64,000 bases of DNA. Origin: Roseisolibacter agri. Its GTDB lineage: Bacteria; Gemmatimonadota; Gemmatimonadetes; Gemmatimonadales; Gemmatimonadaceae. The stretch lies in assembly GCF_030159095.1 (NCBI RefSeq), contig NZ_BRXS01000003.1, positions 1 to 64,000 on the forward strand, written 5' to 3'. Below the pieces are notes generated by a model that made no database searches, was not told the DNA's origin, and saw nothing but the letters and a program-made list of their open reading frames with translations. Made by a program: the position numbers and the translations under genes. This document shows positions 1 through 8,802 of the stretch, one piece after another (position 1 is the first letter of the stretch; each line of letters begins with the position of its first letter).

Positions 1-38
1 GTCGCCAACGCCACCGCCGACTTCGTCATCGCGCGCAT
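1..38 (-). CDS. Possible 5' end of a leftward gene (partial)
   Basis: Read on the minus strand from 38, an ATG is preceded by GGAG six bases upstream (45-48) and opens a frame MRAMTKSAVALA that runs off the window edge. The start looks like the beginning of a signal peptide or short N-terminus. Only 12 codons are visible, so no family can be named. The plus-strand frame over the same bases stays open to 435, but it would overlap the reductase at 270, so I prefer the minus-strand reading. Confidence 0.3.
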   Translation of the reverse strand, partial: MRAMTKSAVALA

Positions 39-111
39 GCTGCACTCCGGCCGTCTCCACCGACCACCGCCGCAGCTTCCGCTCCACCGCGATCAACGAT
101 TCAACAGAGCC

Positions 112-194
112 GATGACAGGATGACCAGGAGGCTCCGCGGAGCGCATGGAACCACGCGCCGAGATGAGCCTCTTCGTCATCCCGTCATCCTGTC
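112..194. repeat. Long imperfect intergenic palindrome
   Basis: GACAGGATGAC (115-125) pairs perfectly with GTCATCCTGTC (184-194), and the inner arms CAGGAGGCTC and GAGCCTC extend the dyad. The structure fills the gap before the reductase gene at 270. It resembles in architecture, but not in sequence, the palindromes at 5.1, 46.0, 48.9, 50.3 and 55.4 kb. Confidence 0.6.
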
Positions 195-269
195 TGCGGT
201 CGTTCGGGTCCCGTACGTTGGGGAGCCCCGCACGGCGCACCGCCCCGTCCCGCCCCGGAGACCGCCTCC

Positions 270-1280
270 ATGCTCGCCGCCCAGTTCTCGCGCACCGGCG
301 CACCCGCCGACGTCCTCGAGGTGGTCCAGCTGCCCGACCCGCCGGCGCCCGGCGCGGGCGAGGTGCTCGTGGAGCTGGTCGCGTCGCCCATCAACCCGTC
401 CGACCTGCTCACGATCGCGGGGAGCTACGGCGTGAAGCCGCCGCTCCCCGCGGTGCCGGGCTACGAGGGCGTCGGCGCGGTGACCGTCATCGGCGAGGGC
501 GTCACGCACCTGAAGGTCGGCGACCGCGTGCTGCTGCTGACGGCGCCCGGCACCTGGCGCGAGCGCGTCGTGCTCAAGGCCGCGTCGCTCTTCCCGCTGC
601 CGCCCGGCGACGACCTCCAGCTCGCGATGCTCGGCGCCAACCCGCCGACGGCGGTGCTGCTGCTGGAGAAGTTCGTGTCGCTGACGCCGGGCGACTGGGT
701 GATCCAGAACGCCGCCAACTCCGGCGTCGGCGCGGCGGTGGTCGCGGTGGCGCGCGCGCGCGGCGTGCGCACCGTGAACGTCGTGCGCCGCGAGAGCGCG
801 GTCGAGGACGTGCGCGCGCTCGGCGCCGACGTCGTGGTCGTTGACGGGCCCGACCTCGCGACGCGCGTGCACGCGGCGATGCAGGCGGCGGGCGGCGACC
901 CGGCGCGCCTGCGCCTCGCGCTCGACGCCGTGGCGGGGCGCGGCACGCGCGCCCTCATGCGCTGCCTCGCGCACGGCGGCACCGTCGTCAACTACGGCGG
1001 GCTGTCGGGCGAGCCCATCGCGCTCGATCCCCGCGACCTGATCTTCCACGAGACCACGCTGCGCGGCTTCTGGCTGGTCCCGTGGTTCCGCAAGGCGCCG
1101 CCGGGCGAGCAGGCGCTCGTCTTCGGCGAGGTGGGGCGGCTGGTCGCCACCGGCGCGCTGCGCACGCCCGTCGAGGCGACGTACCCGCTCTCGCAGGTCC
1201 GTGCCGCCTGCGCGCACGCCGCGCGCGAGGGGCGCGGCGGCAAGGTGCTGCTCGTCCCCGACGGAGCGTCCCACCCATGA
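270..1280 (+). CDS. Zinc-independent medium-chain reductase, 2-enoyl thioester reductase-like
   Basis: A 336-aa protein of the medium-chain dehydrogenase/reductase superfamily. It has an N-terminal GroES-like domain (about residues 25-130) followed by a Rossmann domain whose NAANSGVGAAV motif begins near residue 147. That motif and the SPINPSDLL segment are typical of the mitochondrial/bacterial trans-2-enoyl-CoA/ACP reductase (MECR/ETR) branch, which uses NADPH and lacks catalytic zinc. No zinc-binding Cys cluster is visible, which agrees. Quinone oxidoreductase is the main alternative. The ATG at 270 fits the family N-terminus. The gene stands alone and converges on the GHL10 gene across a perfect hairpin. 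Confidence 0.85.
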   Translation: MLAAQFSRTGAPADVLEVVQLPDPPAPGAGEVLVELVASPINPSDLLTIAGSYGVKPPLPAVPGYEGVGAVTVIGEGVTHLKVGDRVLLLTAPGTWRERVVLKAASLFPLPPGDDLQLAMLGANPPTAVLLLEKFVSLTPGDWVIQNAANSGVGAAVVAVARARGVRTVNVVRRESAVEDVRALGADVVVVDGPDLATRVHAAMQAAGGDPARLRLALDAVAGRGTRALMRCLAHGGTVVNYGGLSGEPIALDPRDLIFHETTLRGFWLVPWFRKAPPGEQALVFGEVGRLVATGALRTPVEATYPLSQVRAACAHAAREGRGGKVLLVPDGASHP

Positions 1281-1284
1281 CGAA

Positions 1285-1315
1285 GGCGCCCGGTGGCCAG
1301 TGGGCACCGGGCGCC
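1285..1315. terminator. Bidirectional terminator hairpin
   Basis: GGCGCCCGGTG (1285-1295) and CACCGGGCGCC (1305-1315) form a perfect 11-bp stem with a 9-nt loop. It lies five bases after the reductase stop and 22 bases beyond the convergent GHL10 stop, so it can serve both genes. There is no T-run, as is common in very GC-rich genomes. Confidence 0.7.
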
Positions 1316-1337
1316 TCCGCGTCTCGCACGTCGCGAT

Positions 1338-2966
1338 TCAGTGCGCGGCCAGCACCGTCGTCGCGGGCCAGCGCAGCGGCGCGCTGACGTTGCCCGCGGC
1401 GTCCATCGCGTGCACCGCGATCCGGTCGAGCGGCGTCGCGCCCGGGCGCACCGTGAACGAGCGCTCCTCGCCGAACACCAGCTGCTGCGTCCACGCGCCG
1501 TTCACGCGCCAGCGCACGATCCACCAGCGCACCGCGTCCGCGTCGCCGGGTGCCAGCGCCAGCGTCCACTCGCGCGCGCCGCCCGCGCCCGCCGCTTCGG
1601 CCACCGTCACCGTCGGGCGCGCGGGCGCGGTCGCGTCCAGCCACGGGCTCGCGGGCGGCACCGCGCGATCGCCGAACACGGTGCGCGCCAGCTCGTTCGT
1701 CACCGTGCCGCCGTTCCAGGTGAGCGTCGTCGTCCCGTTGTAGAGGATCACGCCCGTGGACGGCCCGCGGCTCGCGAGCGCGCGCGTCGCCTCGACCTGC
1801 CGCGTCATCTCGGTCACCGGCCACGAGAGGTCGCGCACGTTGTACGTCGCGACGCCCGGCCAGACGTGGCGGCCCTTCGCGTTCTGCGCCGGCGCGGTCC
1901 ACCAGTCCAGCAGCGCGGTGAACGACTGCCGCGGCGGGTCGATCTGCCAGTAGAGCTGCGGCGCGAGGTAGTCCAGCCAGCCGTTCTGCAGCCAGGTGCG
2001 CGAGTCGGCGTAGATCTCCGCGAACGCGTCGAGGCCCGTGATGCCCGCGGGGTTGCCGGGCCGCCAGATGCCGAACGGGCTGATGCCGACCTTGAGCTGC
2101 GGCTTCACCGCGTGCACCTCGCGGTACATCCGCTCGACGAAGCGGTTCACGTTCGCGCGCCGCCAGTCCGCGCGCGCCACGCCGGCGCCGTAGCGCGCAT
2201 AGGTCGCGCTGTCGGGGAAGTCGATGATCTGGTTGGCCGCGTTGCGCTGCAGGTACGGATAGAAGAAGTCGTCGATGTGCACGCCGTCCACGTCGTAGCG
2301 GCGCACGACGTCGAGCATCACCGCCATCGTGCGGTCCTGCACCGCGGGCTCGCCGGGGTCCTGCCAGAGCTGCGTCCCGTAGACGCGCACCAGATCGCGC
2401 CGTGCGTGCCAGACGTGCGTCGGCGACAGGCGGCTGGTCGTGTCGCTCGAGTTGCCGGCGCGGAACGGGTTGAACCACGCGTGCAGCTCCAGCCCGCGCC
2501 GGTGCGCCTCGCGCACGGCCCACTCCAGCGGGTCCCATCCCGGATCGGTGCCCTGCGTGCCGGTGAGCATCGCGGCCCACGGCTCCAGCGTCGAGCGATA
2601 GACGGCGTCCGACGCGGGCCGGATGTGGAACACCACCGCGTTGAGCCCCGTCGCCTGCGCCCGGTCCAGCAGCGCGCCGAGCTCCGCCTGCTGCTGCGCC
2701 ATCGAGAGGTTGTTGCGCGACGGCCAGTCGATGTTCGCCACCGTCGCGATCCACACGCCGCGGAACTCGCGGCGCAGCGCGGGCAGCGTGTCGGGCGCGG
2801 TGGTGGGCGGCGTCACCGGCGGCGTGACGGGCGGCGTCACCGGCGGGGTGACGGGCGGGGTGACGGGCGGGGTGACGGGCGGCGTCGGCGTGGGGCCCGT
2901 GGGGTCGCCGCCACCGCAGGCGGCGGCGAGGACGGCGGCGAGCAGCGCGAGGGACGGGCGACGCAT
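1338..2966 (-). CDS. GHL10-family glycoside hydrolase-like lipoprotein
   Basis: A 542-aa exported protein. The start at 2966 gives a lipoprotein signal with the lipobox LAAAC (Cys17), then GGG. A proline-threonine linker of TPPV repeats (about residues 25-55) leads into the GHL10/DUF187 TIM-barrel domain: FRGVWIATVANIDWP near 68, FHIRPASDAVY, ELHAWFNPFR and VDGVHIDDFFYPY. This family includes E. coli YddW and Bacillus YngK, which are thought to act on glycans or peptidoglycan. The C-terminal ~110 residues look like a fibronectin-III fold (VRWWIVRWRVNG, VHAMDAAGNVSAP). The frame stays open further upstream, but the lipobox fixes the start. The substrate is unknown. Confidence 0.85.
   Translation of the reverse strand: MRRPSLALLAAVLAAACGGGDPTGPTPTPPVTPPVTPPVTPPVTPPVTPPVTPPTTAPDTLPALRREFRGVWIATVANIDWPSRNNLSMAQQQAELGALLDRAQATGLNAVVFHIRPASDAVYRSTLEPWAAMLTGTQGTDPGWDPLEWAVREAHRRGLELHAWFNPFRAGNSSDTTSRLSPTHVWHARRDLVRVYGTQLWQDPGEPAVQDRTMAVMLDVVRRYDVDGVHIDDFFYPYLQRNAANQIIDFPDSATYARYGAGVARADWRRANVNRFVERMYREVHAVKPQLKVGISPFGIWRPGNPAGITGLDAFAEIYADSRTWLQNGWLDYLAPQLYWQIDPPRQSFTALLDWWTAPAQNAKGRHVWPGVATYNVRDLSWPVTEMTRQVEATRALASRGPSTGVILYNGTTTLTWNGGTVTNELARTVFGDRAVPPASPWLDATAPARPTVTVAEAAGAGGAREWTLALAPGDADAVRWWIVRWRVNGAWTQQLVFGEERSFTVRPGATPLDRIAVHAMDAAGNVSAPLRWPATTVLAAH
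2806..2885. repeat. 12-bp coding tandem repeat (TPPV linker)
   Basis: About six to seven imperfect copies of the 12-mer GGCGGCGTCACC/GGCGGGGTGACG encode the TPPV linker between the lipid anchor and the catalytic domain of the GHL10 lipoprotein. Copy number is likely to vary between strains. Confidence 0.75.
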
Positions 2967-3090
2967 GCGAGAGGGCGAGGGGATGCGTGGGACGCGCGCG
3001 TGCAGCTCTTGCAGCAGCTGCGCGGCGTCCGGACCGGCGTGCAGTGTACCTGCCGCCCCCACCCCCAGCAACGTCGCGCGCCACGTCGCC

Positions 3091-3912
3091 ATGCCCGCTC
3101 CCACGCCCGACGCGCCCCACGCCGTCGCCCGCGCGATCGCCGTCGACTGGTCCGGCGCGGTGAAGGGCGCGGAGCGACGCATCTGGCTGTGCGAGGTGGA
3201 CGCGACGGGCGTCGTGCGGCTGGAGGACGGCCGCTCGCGCGAGGCGCTGGTCGCGCACCTGTGCGACGAGGCGGTGCGCGAGCCGCGGCTCGTCGTGGGC
3301 CTCGACTTCGCGTTCTCCTTCCCCGAGTGGTTCGTGCGGCGGCACGGCGACGACGCGCCCGCGGTGTGGCGCGCCGCGCGCGGCCTGGGCGAGGAGTGGC
3401 TGGCCGCGCACGCGGCGCCGTTCTGGGGACGGCAGCATCGCGCGCGGCGCGACCCGTCGCTGGAGCACTTTCGCGAGACGGAGCGCGACGTCGGCGCGCT
3501 CACCGGCATCCGCCCCAAGTCGGTGTTCCAGGTCGCGGGCGCGGGCTCGGTGGGCACGGGCTCCATTCGCGGGATGCCGCTCCTGCTCACGCTGCGCGAC
3601 GCGGGCTTCGCGGTCTGGCCGTTCGACGCGCCGCGCGGCGGCGAGCCGCTGCTGCTGGAGATCTGGCCGCGGCTCTGCTACGTGCAGCCGGTCGTGAAGT
3701 CCAGCGCCGACGCACGCGCCGCATGGCTCGCGCGCCACGTGCCCGACCTCGCGCCCGCGCACCGCGTGGCGGCCACCCGCTCCGACGACGCGTTCGACGC
3801 ACTGGCCTCGGCGCTCGCGCTCTGGCGCGCGCGCGACACGCTGCCCGCGCTCCCGCCGGCGCGCGACGACCGCGAGCGCCGCGAGGGGCGCATCTGGGTG
3901 CCGCCCGAGTAG
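3091..3912 (+). CDS. DUF429-family protein, RNase H-like fold
   Basis: A 273-aa protein that opens with AIAVDWSGA and carries VVGLDFAFSFPEWF. It ends with an E-x-W-P segment, a conserved Lys (VKSS) and the signature SDDAFDALASALALW. These match the DUF429 family, a predicted RNase H-like nuclease superfamily with no settled function. The acidic residues of the first strand (VDWSGA), of GLDFAF and of SDDAFDA would form the predicted metal site. ATG 3091 is chosen because the DUF429 domain begins about a dozen residues later. The gene is divergent from the GHL10 gene. The next gene starts 31 bases downstream. Confidence 0.75.
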   Translation: MPAPTPDAPHAVARAIAVDWSGAVKGAERRIWLCEVDATGVVRLEDGRSREALVAHLCDEAVREPRLVVGLDFAFSFPEWFVRRHGDDAPAVWRAARGLGEEWLAAHAAPFWGRQHRARRDPSLEHFRETERDVGALTGIRPKSVFQVAGAGSVGTGSIRGMPLLLTLRDAGFAVWPFDAPRGGEPLLLEIWPRLCYVQPVVKSSADARAAWLARHVPDLAPAHRVAATRSDDAFDALASALALWRARDTLPALPPARDDRERREGRIWVPPE

Positions 3913-3943
3913 CGTGCGCATGGCGCGCGCGTAGCTTCCGCGC

Positions 3944-5077
3944 ATGCCGACCACCGACGCGCTGCCGAACCGCCCCGTGTGGGACGAGGGGCCCACGCTC
4001 GACCTGCCCACGCTGCACGGCCCCGTGGACGCCGACGTCTGCGTCGTGGGACTCGGCGGCTCGGGCCTCGCCGCCGTGCACGAGCTGCTCGCGCTCGGCC
4101 GCTCGGTCGTCGGGATCGACGCGGGCATCGTCGGCGGCGCGGCCGCGGGGCGCAACGGCGGCTTCCTGCTCGCGGGCCCCGCCGACTTCCACCACGACGC
4201 GGTGGCCAAGCACGGACGCGAGCGCGCGGTGCGCCTGTACCACCTCACGCTCGAGCAGATCGCGCACATCGAGCGCGAGACGCCGGACGCGGTGCGGCGC
4301 GTGGGCTCGATCCGCCTCGCGGCGTCGGACGAAGAGCTGGCGGACTGCCGCGTGCAGCTGGACGCGATGCGCGCCGACGACCTGCCCGCGGAGTGGTACG
4401 AGGGCCCGCTCGGCACGGGGCTGCGGATCCCGACCGACGCGGCGTTCCAGCCGATGACGCGCGCTCGCGCGCTCGCGCGCGACGCGCTGTCGCGGGGCGC
4501 GCGGCTGTACGAGGCGTCGCCGGCGCTGGAGATCGCGGGCGATGTGGTGCGCACGCCCGACGGCGTGGTGCGCTGCCGCGCGGTGGTGGTCGCGGTGGAC
4601 GGCGCGCTCGACCTGCTGCTGCCGGAGCTCGCGCCGCGCATCCGCAGCACGCGCCTGCAGATGCTCGCCACCGCGCCGACGCGCGAGGTGTCGGTGCCCT
4701 GCCCCGTGTACGCGCGCTGGGGCTACGACTACTGGCAGCAGCTCCCGGACGGCCGCGTCTCGTTGGGTGGCTGCCGCGACCTCGACATGGATGCGGAGTG
4801 GGGCCACGACGCGACGCCGACGCCGTTCATCCAGCAGGCGCTCGACACCGTGCTGCGCGAGCGCGTGGGCGTGCGCACGGCGCCCGTCACGCACCGCTGG
4901 GCGGCGATCGTCGGCTACACGGACGACGGCCTGCCCGTGTGCGCGGAAGCGCGGCCGGGCGTGTGGGCGGTGGGCGCGTACAGCGGGACGGGGAACGTGG
5001 TGGGGGCGCTGTGCGGCCGTGCGGCGGCACGGAAGGCCGTGGGGCTCGACTCGGACGTCTGGGATCTCATGAGCTAG
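3944..5077 (+). CDS. FAD-dependent amino-acid/amine oxidoreductase (DAO family)
   Basis: A 377-aa protein with a dinucleotide-binding motif VVGLGGSGLAAVHELLA near residue 34 and the AAAGRNGGFLLAG segment that holds FAD in the D-amino-acid oxidase family. The layout is typical of gamma-glutamylputrescine oxidase (PuuB) and related deaminating oxidases. The C-terminus carries a second flavin loop, AYSGTGNVVGALCGRAAA. A PLP decarboxylase lies downstream on the same strand beyond a long palindrome, which hints at amine metabolism, but substrate specificity cannot be read here. Confidence 0.8.
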   Translation: MPTTDALPNRPVWDEGPTLDLPTLHGPVDADVCVVGLGGSGLAAVHELLALGRSVVGIDAGIVGGAAAGRNGGFLLAGPADFHHDAVAKHGRERAVRLYHLTLEQIAHIERETPDAVRRVGSIRLAASDEELADCRVQLDAMRADDLPAEWYEGPLGTGLRIPTDAAFQPMTRARALARDALSRGARLYEASPALEIAGDVVRTPDGVVRCRAVVVAVDGALDLLLPELAPRIRSTRLQMLATAPTREVSVPCPVYARWGYDYWQQLPDGRVSLGGCRDLDMDAEWGHDATPTPFIQQALDTVLRERVGVRTAPVTHRWAAIVGYTDDGLPVCAEARPGVWAVGAYSGTGNVVGALCGRAAARKAVGLDSDVWDLMS

Positions 5078-5325
5078 CTGCGTGCTGCGTGCTGCGTGCT
5101 GCGTGTACGGCCGCTCGGGACGCGTCGGCGCGACGGACCCGTTTGCCTGTTGGAGAGGATGCGGATGCTGCGGATGGAGCGGATCATTCGGATCGCTCCA
5201 CGCGGCGCATGAAGCGTCGTCGCCATGCGGAGCGATCCGGAGCATCCGCTTCATCCGGAGCATCCGTATCCCTCCAAAGGCAACAGGGGTCCGGCGCGCC
5301 GATACACGCCACGCAGCACGCAGCC
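5078..5325. repeat. Long imperfect palindrome, about 245 bp
   Basis: The gap between the oxidase and the decarboxylase is almost entirely one imperfect inverted repeat. Tandem GCTGCGTGCTGCGTG at the left end is mirrored by CACGCAGCACGCAGC at the right end. GGACCCGTTTGCCTGTTGGA (about 5138-5157) mirrors the downstream CCTCCAAAGGCAACAGGGGT. GGATGC repeats mirror GCATCC repeats around a centre near 5205. No open frame of interest lies here. Transcripts would fold into a very long hairpin that could act as a terminator or RNA-processing signal. Confidence 0.75.
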
Positions 5326-5338
5326 TTAGCTTTCCCGC

Positions 5339-6823
5339 ATGTCCGACATCGCCCCCGCCGAGTTCCGCGGCGACCTCCCCATCGAGGAGTTCCGCCGCTA
5401 CGCCGCCCAGCTGATCGACTGGATCGCCGAGTATCTCGCGCATCCGGAGCGCTTCCCGGTGGTGCCGCGCGTGCGGCCGGGCGACGTCGCGGCGCAGCTG
5501 CCGCCGGCGCCGCCCGCGCGCGGCGAGTCGCTGGCCGACGTGCTCGCGGACGTCGAGCGCGTGATCGTGCCGGGCACGACGCACTGGAACCACCCGGGCT
5601 TCTTCGCCTACTTCTCGATCTCCAGCAGCATTCCCGGCATCCTCGGCGAGCTGCTGGCCGCGGCGCTCGACGTCAACGCGATGCTCTGGAAGACCGGGCC
5701 CGCGGCGACGGAGCTGGAGCAGGTCGCGCTCGACTGGCTGCGGCAGCTGATGGGGCTCGGGCCGGGCTGGTTCGGCGTCGTCAACGACACGGCCAGCATC
5801 TCCACGCTGCTCGCGCTCGCGGCGGCACGCGAGGCGAAGCCGGCGCTCGCGATCCGCGCGCGCGGCATGGCCGGCCGCGCCGACCTCCCCACGCTCCGCG
5901 TCTACTGCTCGGCGCACGCGCACTCGTCGGTCGACAAGGCGGCGATCACGCTCGGCCTCGGGCACGAGAACGTCGTCAAGATCGGCGTCGACGACGCGTT
6001 CCGCATGCGCGTGGACCTGCTGGAGCAGGCGATGGAGCGGGACCGCGCCGCGGGCATGCTGCCGCTGTGCGTCGTCGCGACCATCGGCACGACGAGCACG
6101 ACGAGCATCGACCCCGTGGGCGAGATCGCGGAGCTGTGCCGCAGCGAGGACGTGTGGCTGCACGTCGACGGCGCGTACGGCGGCATCGCGGCGGTGGTTC
6201 CCGAGCTGCACGACCTGATGGACGGCGTGCACCTCGCGGACTCCCTGGTCGTGAACCCGCACAAGTGGCTGTTCACGCCCGTGGACTGCTCGGCGTTCTA
6301 CACGCGGCAGCCGGAGGTGCTGAAGCGCGCGTTCTCGCTGGTGCCCGAATATCTCGTGACGCGCGAGCAGGACGAGGTCGTGAACCTCATGGACTATGGG
6401 GTGCAGCTGGGTCGCCGATTCAGGGCCCTCAAGCTCTGGATGGTGATCCGCGCGTTCGGGGCCGAGGGACTCGCGGAGCGCATCCGCTGGCACGTGCAGC
6501 TGGCGCAGGAGTTCGCGGGCTGGGTGCGCGACGAGCCAGGCTGGGAGCTCTGCGCGCCGCACCCGCTGTCGCTCGTCTGCTTCCGCCACGCGCCGCCGGG
6601 CACCAGCGAGGCCGAGCGCGAGGCGCTGAACGCGCGCGTGATGCACGAGGTGAACGCGAGCGGCGAGGCGTTCCTCTCGCACACGAAGCTCGGCGACCGC
6701 TACGTGCTGCGGCTGGCGATCGGCAACATCCGCACGGACCGGCGGCACGTCGCGCGCGCGTGGGAGCTGCTTCGAGCAGCCACGGCGAAGTCCCCCGCAG
6801 CGGGGCCGGGCGCGCGAAGCTGA
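5339..6823 (+). CDS. PLP-dependent aromatic/tyrosine decarboxylase family protein
   Basis: A 494-aa group II (glutamate/aromatic amino acid) decarboxylase. The PLP Lys lies in NPHKWLF (Lys309). DGAYGG supplies the Asp that contacts the pyridine nitrogen, and HSSVDKAAITLG and HWNHPGFFAYF match the aromatic-L-amino-acid decarboxylase branch. Length is normal for the family. It would convert an aromatic amino acid to its amine and CO2 in the cytoplasm. Together with the FAD oxidase upstream this suggests amine production and oxidation. The convergent gene at 6842 starts 19 bases beyond the stop. Confidence 0.88.
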   Translation: MSDIAPAEFRGDLPIEEFRRYAAQLIDWIAEYLAHPERFPVVPRVRPGDVAAQLPPAPPARGESLADVLADVERVIVPGTTHWNHPGFFAYFSISSSIPGILGELLAAALDVNAMLWKTGPAATELEQVALDWLRQLMGLGPGWFGVVNDTASISTLLALAAAREAKPALAIRARGMAGRADLPTLRVYCSAHAHSSVDKAAITLGLGHENVVKIGVDDAFRMRVDLLEQAMERDRAAGMLPLCVVATIGTTSTTSIDPVGEIAELCRSEDVWLHVDGAYGGIAAVVPELHDLMDGVHLADSLVVNPHKWLFTPVDCSAFYTRQPEVLKRAFSLVPEYLVTREQDEVVNLMDYGVQLGRRFRALKLWMVIRAFGAEGLAERIRWHVQLAQEFAGWVRDEPGWELCAPHPLSLVCFRHAPPGTSEAEREALNARVMHEVNASGEAFLSHTKLGDRYVLRLAIGNIRTDRRHVARAWELLRAATAKSPAAGPGARS

Positions 6824-6841
6824 CCGCTGCGCCGGCGGGGC

Positions 6842-7618
6842 TCACCCGATCCGCAGCGCCTTCTCCAACTGCTCGCGGTAGCTGCGGCTCGAGGGGAACT
6901 TCGTGCCGTCCTGCATCGTCACGACGTATTCGCCGCGGTACACGGACTCCGCGTGCTGCACCGCCTTCGCATTGATGATCGTCGACCGGTGGATGCGGAC
7001 GAAGGTGGCCGGGTCCAGCTTCACCGCCATCTCCGCGAGCGTCTCCCGTAGCACGTGCAGGTGCTTTCGGGTCCGCACCTCCACGTAGTTGCCGCTCGCC
7101 CGCACGAAGAGGATCTCGTCGGCGTCCACGAACGAGACGCGGGCGCCCGAGCGGAGGACGATGCGGTCGGCGTAGGGGCGTCGTTCCCCGCCGGCGCCCC
7201 TCCCGAGGAGCGAGGCCAGACGGTCCACCAGATCGCCCTCGCGCGCCCTGTATGCCTCTCGCTTCGCTCTCCGGACGGCGCTCTCGAAGCGCGCGTCGTC
7301 GAACGGCTTGAGCACGTAGTCGAGCGCGTGCACCTCGAAGGCGCGCACCGCGTGCTGGTCGAAGGCGGTCACGAAGATCACGGCGGGCAGGGGATCGCTC
7401 CCGAGCTCCCGGAGCACTCCGAACCCGTCGAGGTCCGGCATCTGGACGTCCAGGATGAGGATCTCCGGGCGCAGTCGCCGGATCTCGGCGACCGCCTCGA
7501 CACCGCTGCCCGCCTCACCCACGAGCTCCACCTCGGCGTCGCGCGCGAGCAGCTGCTGAATCCCTCGGCGGGCGATCGGCTCGTCGTCCACGATCATCGC
7601 GCGGAGCGGTGCGCTCAT
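6842..7618 (-). CDS. LytTR-family response regulator
   Basis: A 258-aa two-component regulator. The receiver domain (residues 1-125) has the acidic pair MIVDDEP, phospho-acceptor Asp57 in ILDVQMPDLDG, the switch Thr in FVTAFD and Lys in YVLKPFD. The LytTR DNA-binding domain (about 150-258) shows VDADEILFVRASGNYVEV and FVRIHRSTIIN. ATG 7618 overlaps the kinase stop by four bases (ATGA), which decides the start over an in-frame start 27 bases upstream and shows translational coupling. LytTR regulators bind paired direct repeats in promoters. The target is not known here. Confidence 0.9.
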   Translation of the reverse strand: MSAPLRAMIVDDEPIARRGIQQLLARDAEVELVGEAGSGVEAVAEIRRLRPEILILDVQMPDLDGFGVLRELGSDPLPAVIFVTAFDQHAVRAFEVHALDYVLKPFDDARFESAVRRAKREAYRAREGDLVDRLASLLGRGAGGERRPYADRIVLRSGARVSFVDADEILFVRASGNYVEVRTRKHLHVLRETLAEMAVKLDPATFVRIHRSTIINAKAVQHAESVYRGEYVVTMQDGTKFPSSRSYREQLEKALRIG

Positions 7619-8802
7619 GCGCGTGCCCCCACCGTCACGGCGCACGGCGCGCTCCGGAGCGGGAAGGACGCGACCGCCATGACGCCCCCCCCATCGGCGT
7701 CCGCCACCTTCAGCTGCCCCGCAGCCCCGTAGAGGCGGTGCAGTCGCACCCGCGTGTTCTCGAGGCCCACGCCCACCTTGCCGTCGGCGGCGGCGTCCCC
7801 GCCCAGACCGGGGCCGTCGTCGCGCACGGACAGCAGGATCCGATCGTGATCCCGGGTCGCCGTGATGCGGAGATCGCCCGCCGCGGCGCGTCGTGCGATG
7901 CCGTGCCGGATCGCGTTCTCCACGAGTGGCTGCAGGATCAGGTTGGGCACCTGCGCGTCGAACAACCCCGGCTCGACCTCGATGCTGACGCGCAGGCGGT
8001 CCTCGAACCGGAGGCCTTCGATGGCCAGATACCGCTGGACGAACTCGAGCTCATCGCTCAGTGGCACCTGCTGTCTCCCGATGTCCTCGAGGACGTGACG
8101 GAGCAGGCTCCCGAGCCCCGCGAGCATCTGGACCGCGCGGTCGTTGTCACTCTCTCGGACCAGCATCGCGATCGTGTTGAGCGTGTTGAAGAGAAAGTGG
8201 GGATTGAGCTGCATGCGCAGCGCCATGATCTGCGCCTGCGCCAGCTGGGCCTCGAGCTCCAGCGACCGGCGCTCCCGATCACGCGCCTGCTGCTGGAGAT
8301 CCAGCGCGACCGCGGCGATCAGCACGCCCAGGTAGAAGAGCACGTTGAGGTGCACCTCCACCGTCGCGGCCCGGGGCAGGCCCTCGAGGAACGAGTAGGG
8401 CAGCGGTCGCGCGACGACGGCCCGCAGCAGGGCCTCGTAGACGGCCGCGTGCGCGACCGAGATCGCCCCCAGCAGGACGAGGTGGTAGGCCACCTCCCTG
8501 CGCCCGATCCGCGACGTGAGCCGCAGTCGCCGCGCGGCGATGACGAGCAGCGGCGCGACCAGCAGCAGGAGATACCACGCTCCGGTCTGCGGCACCACAC
8601 CCACGGGGATCCACGGGCCCGCATTCCGCGGTCGGTCGACGACGAACGCGCGGTACGCCGACCAGAGCGCGGGCAGCGTCCAGAGCACGGGCAGGGCGAT
8701 CCAGAGACGAGCGGCCCGCGAGACAGGAAGGAGCTTCAACGTGCTGCCACGGTTGCCGTTGGGGGACGCATGCGCACGGCCGACGCACGGGCGAGCAGGC
8801 AC
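7615..8802 (-). CDS. LytS/YehU-type sensor histidine kinase
   Basis: About 395 aa. Four transmembrane segments are visible (LWIALPVLWTLPALW, WYLLLLVAPLLVIAA, VAYHLVLLGAISVAH, VLFYLGVLIAAVAL). A coiled coil (QQQARDRERRSLELEAQLAQ) follows, then the His_kinase domain with phospho-acceptor His in LNPHFLFNTLNTIA. The ATPase domain has ENAIRHG, DDGPGLGG and GVGLENTRVRL. This family pairs with LytTR regulators, as here. The start is uncertain. I chose GTG 8802, which has GGTGGGA a few bases upstream; TTG 8739 is the alternative, and the frame stays open to 9000. Confidence 0.85.
   Translation of the reverse strand: MPARPCVGRAHASPNGNRGSTLKLLPVSRAARLWIALPVLWTLPALWSAYRAFVVDRPRNAGPWIPVGVVPQTGAWYLLLLVAPLLVIAARRLRLTSRIGRREVAYHLVLLGAISVAHAAVYEALLRAVVARPLPYSFLEGLPRAATVEVHLNVLFYLGVLIAAVALDLQQQARDRERRSLELEAQLAQAQIMALRMQLNPHFLFNTLNTIAMLVRESDNDRAVQMLAGLGSLLRHVLEDIGRQQVPLSDELEFVQRYLAIEGLRFEDRLRVSIEVEPGLFDAQVPNLILQPLVENAIRHGIARRAAAGDLRITATRDHDRILLSVRDDGPGLGGDAAADGKVGVGLENTRVRLHRLYGAAGQLKVADADGGGVMAVASFPLRSAPCAVTVGARA

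Noticed and set aside
37-435. Plus-strand frame through the left edge
   Set aside because: It continues into the reductase gene and turns Arg/Pro-rich; a minus-strand start with a ribosome site at 38 explains the edge better.
988-4671. Minus-strand open frame of 1227 codons
   Set aside because: It crosses the GHL10, DUF429 and oxidase genes in a non-coding frame; low-complexity product.
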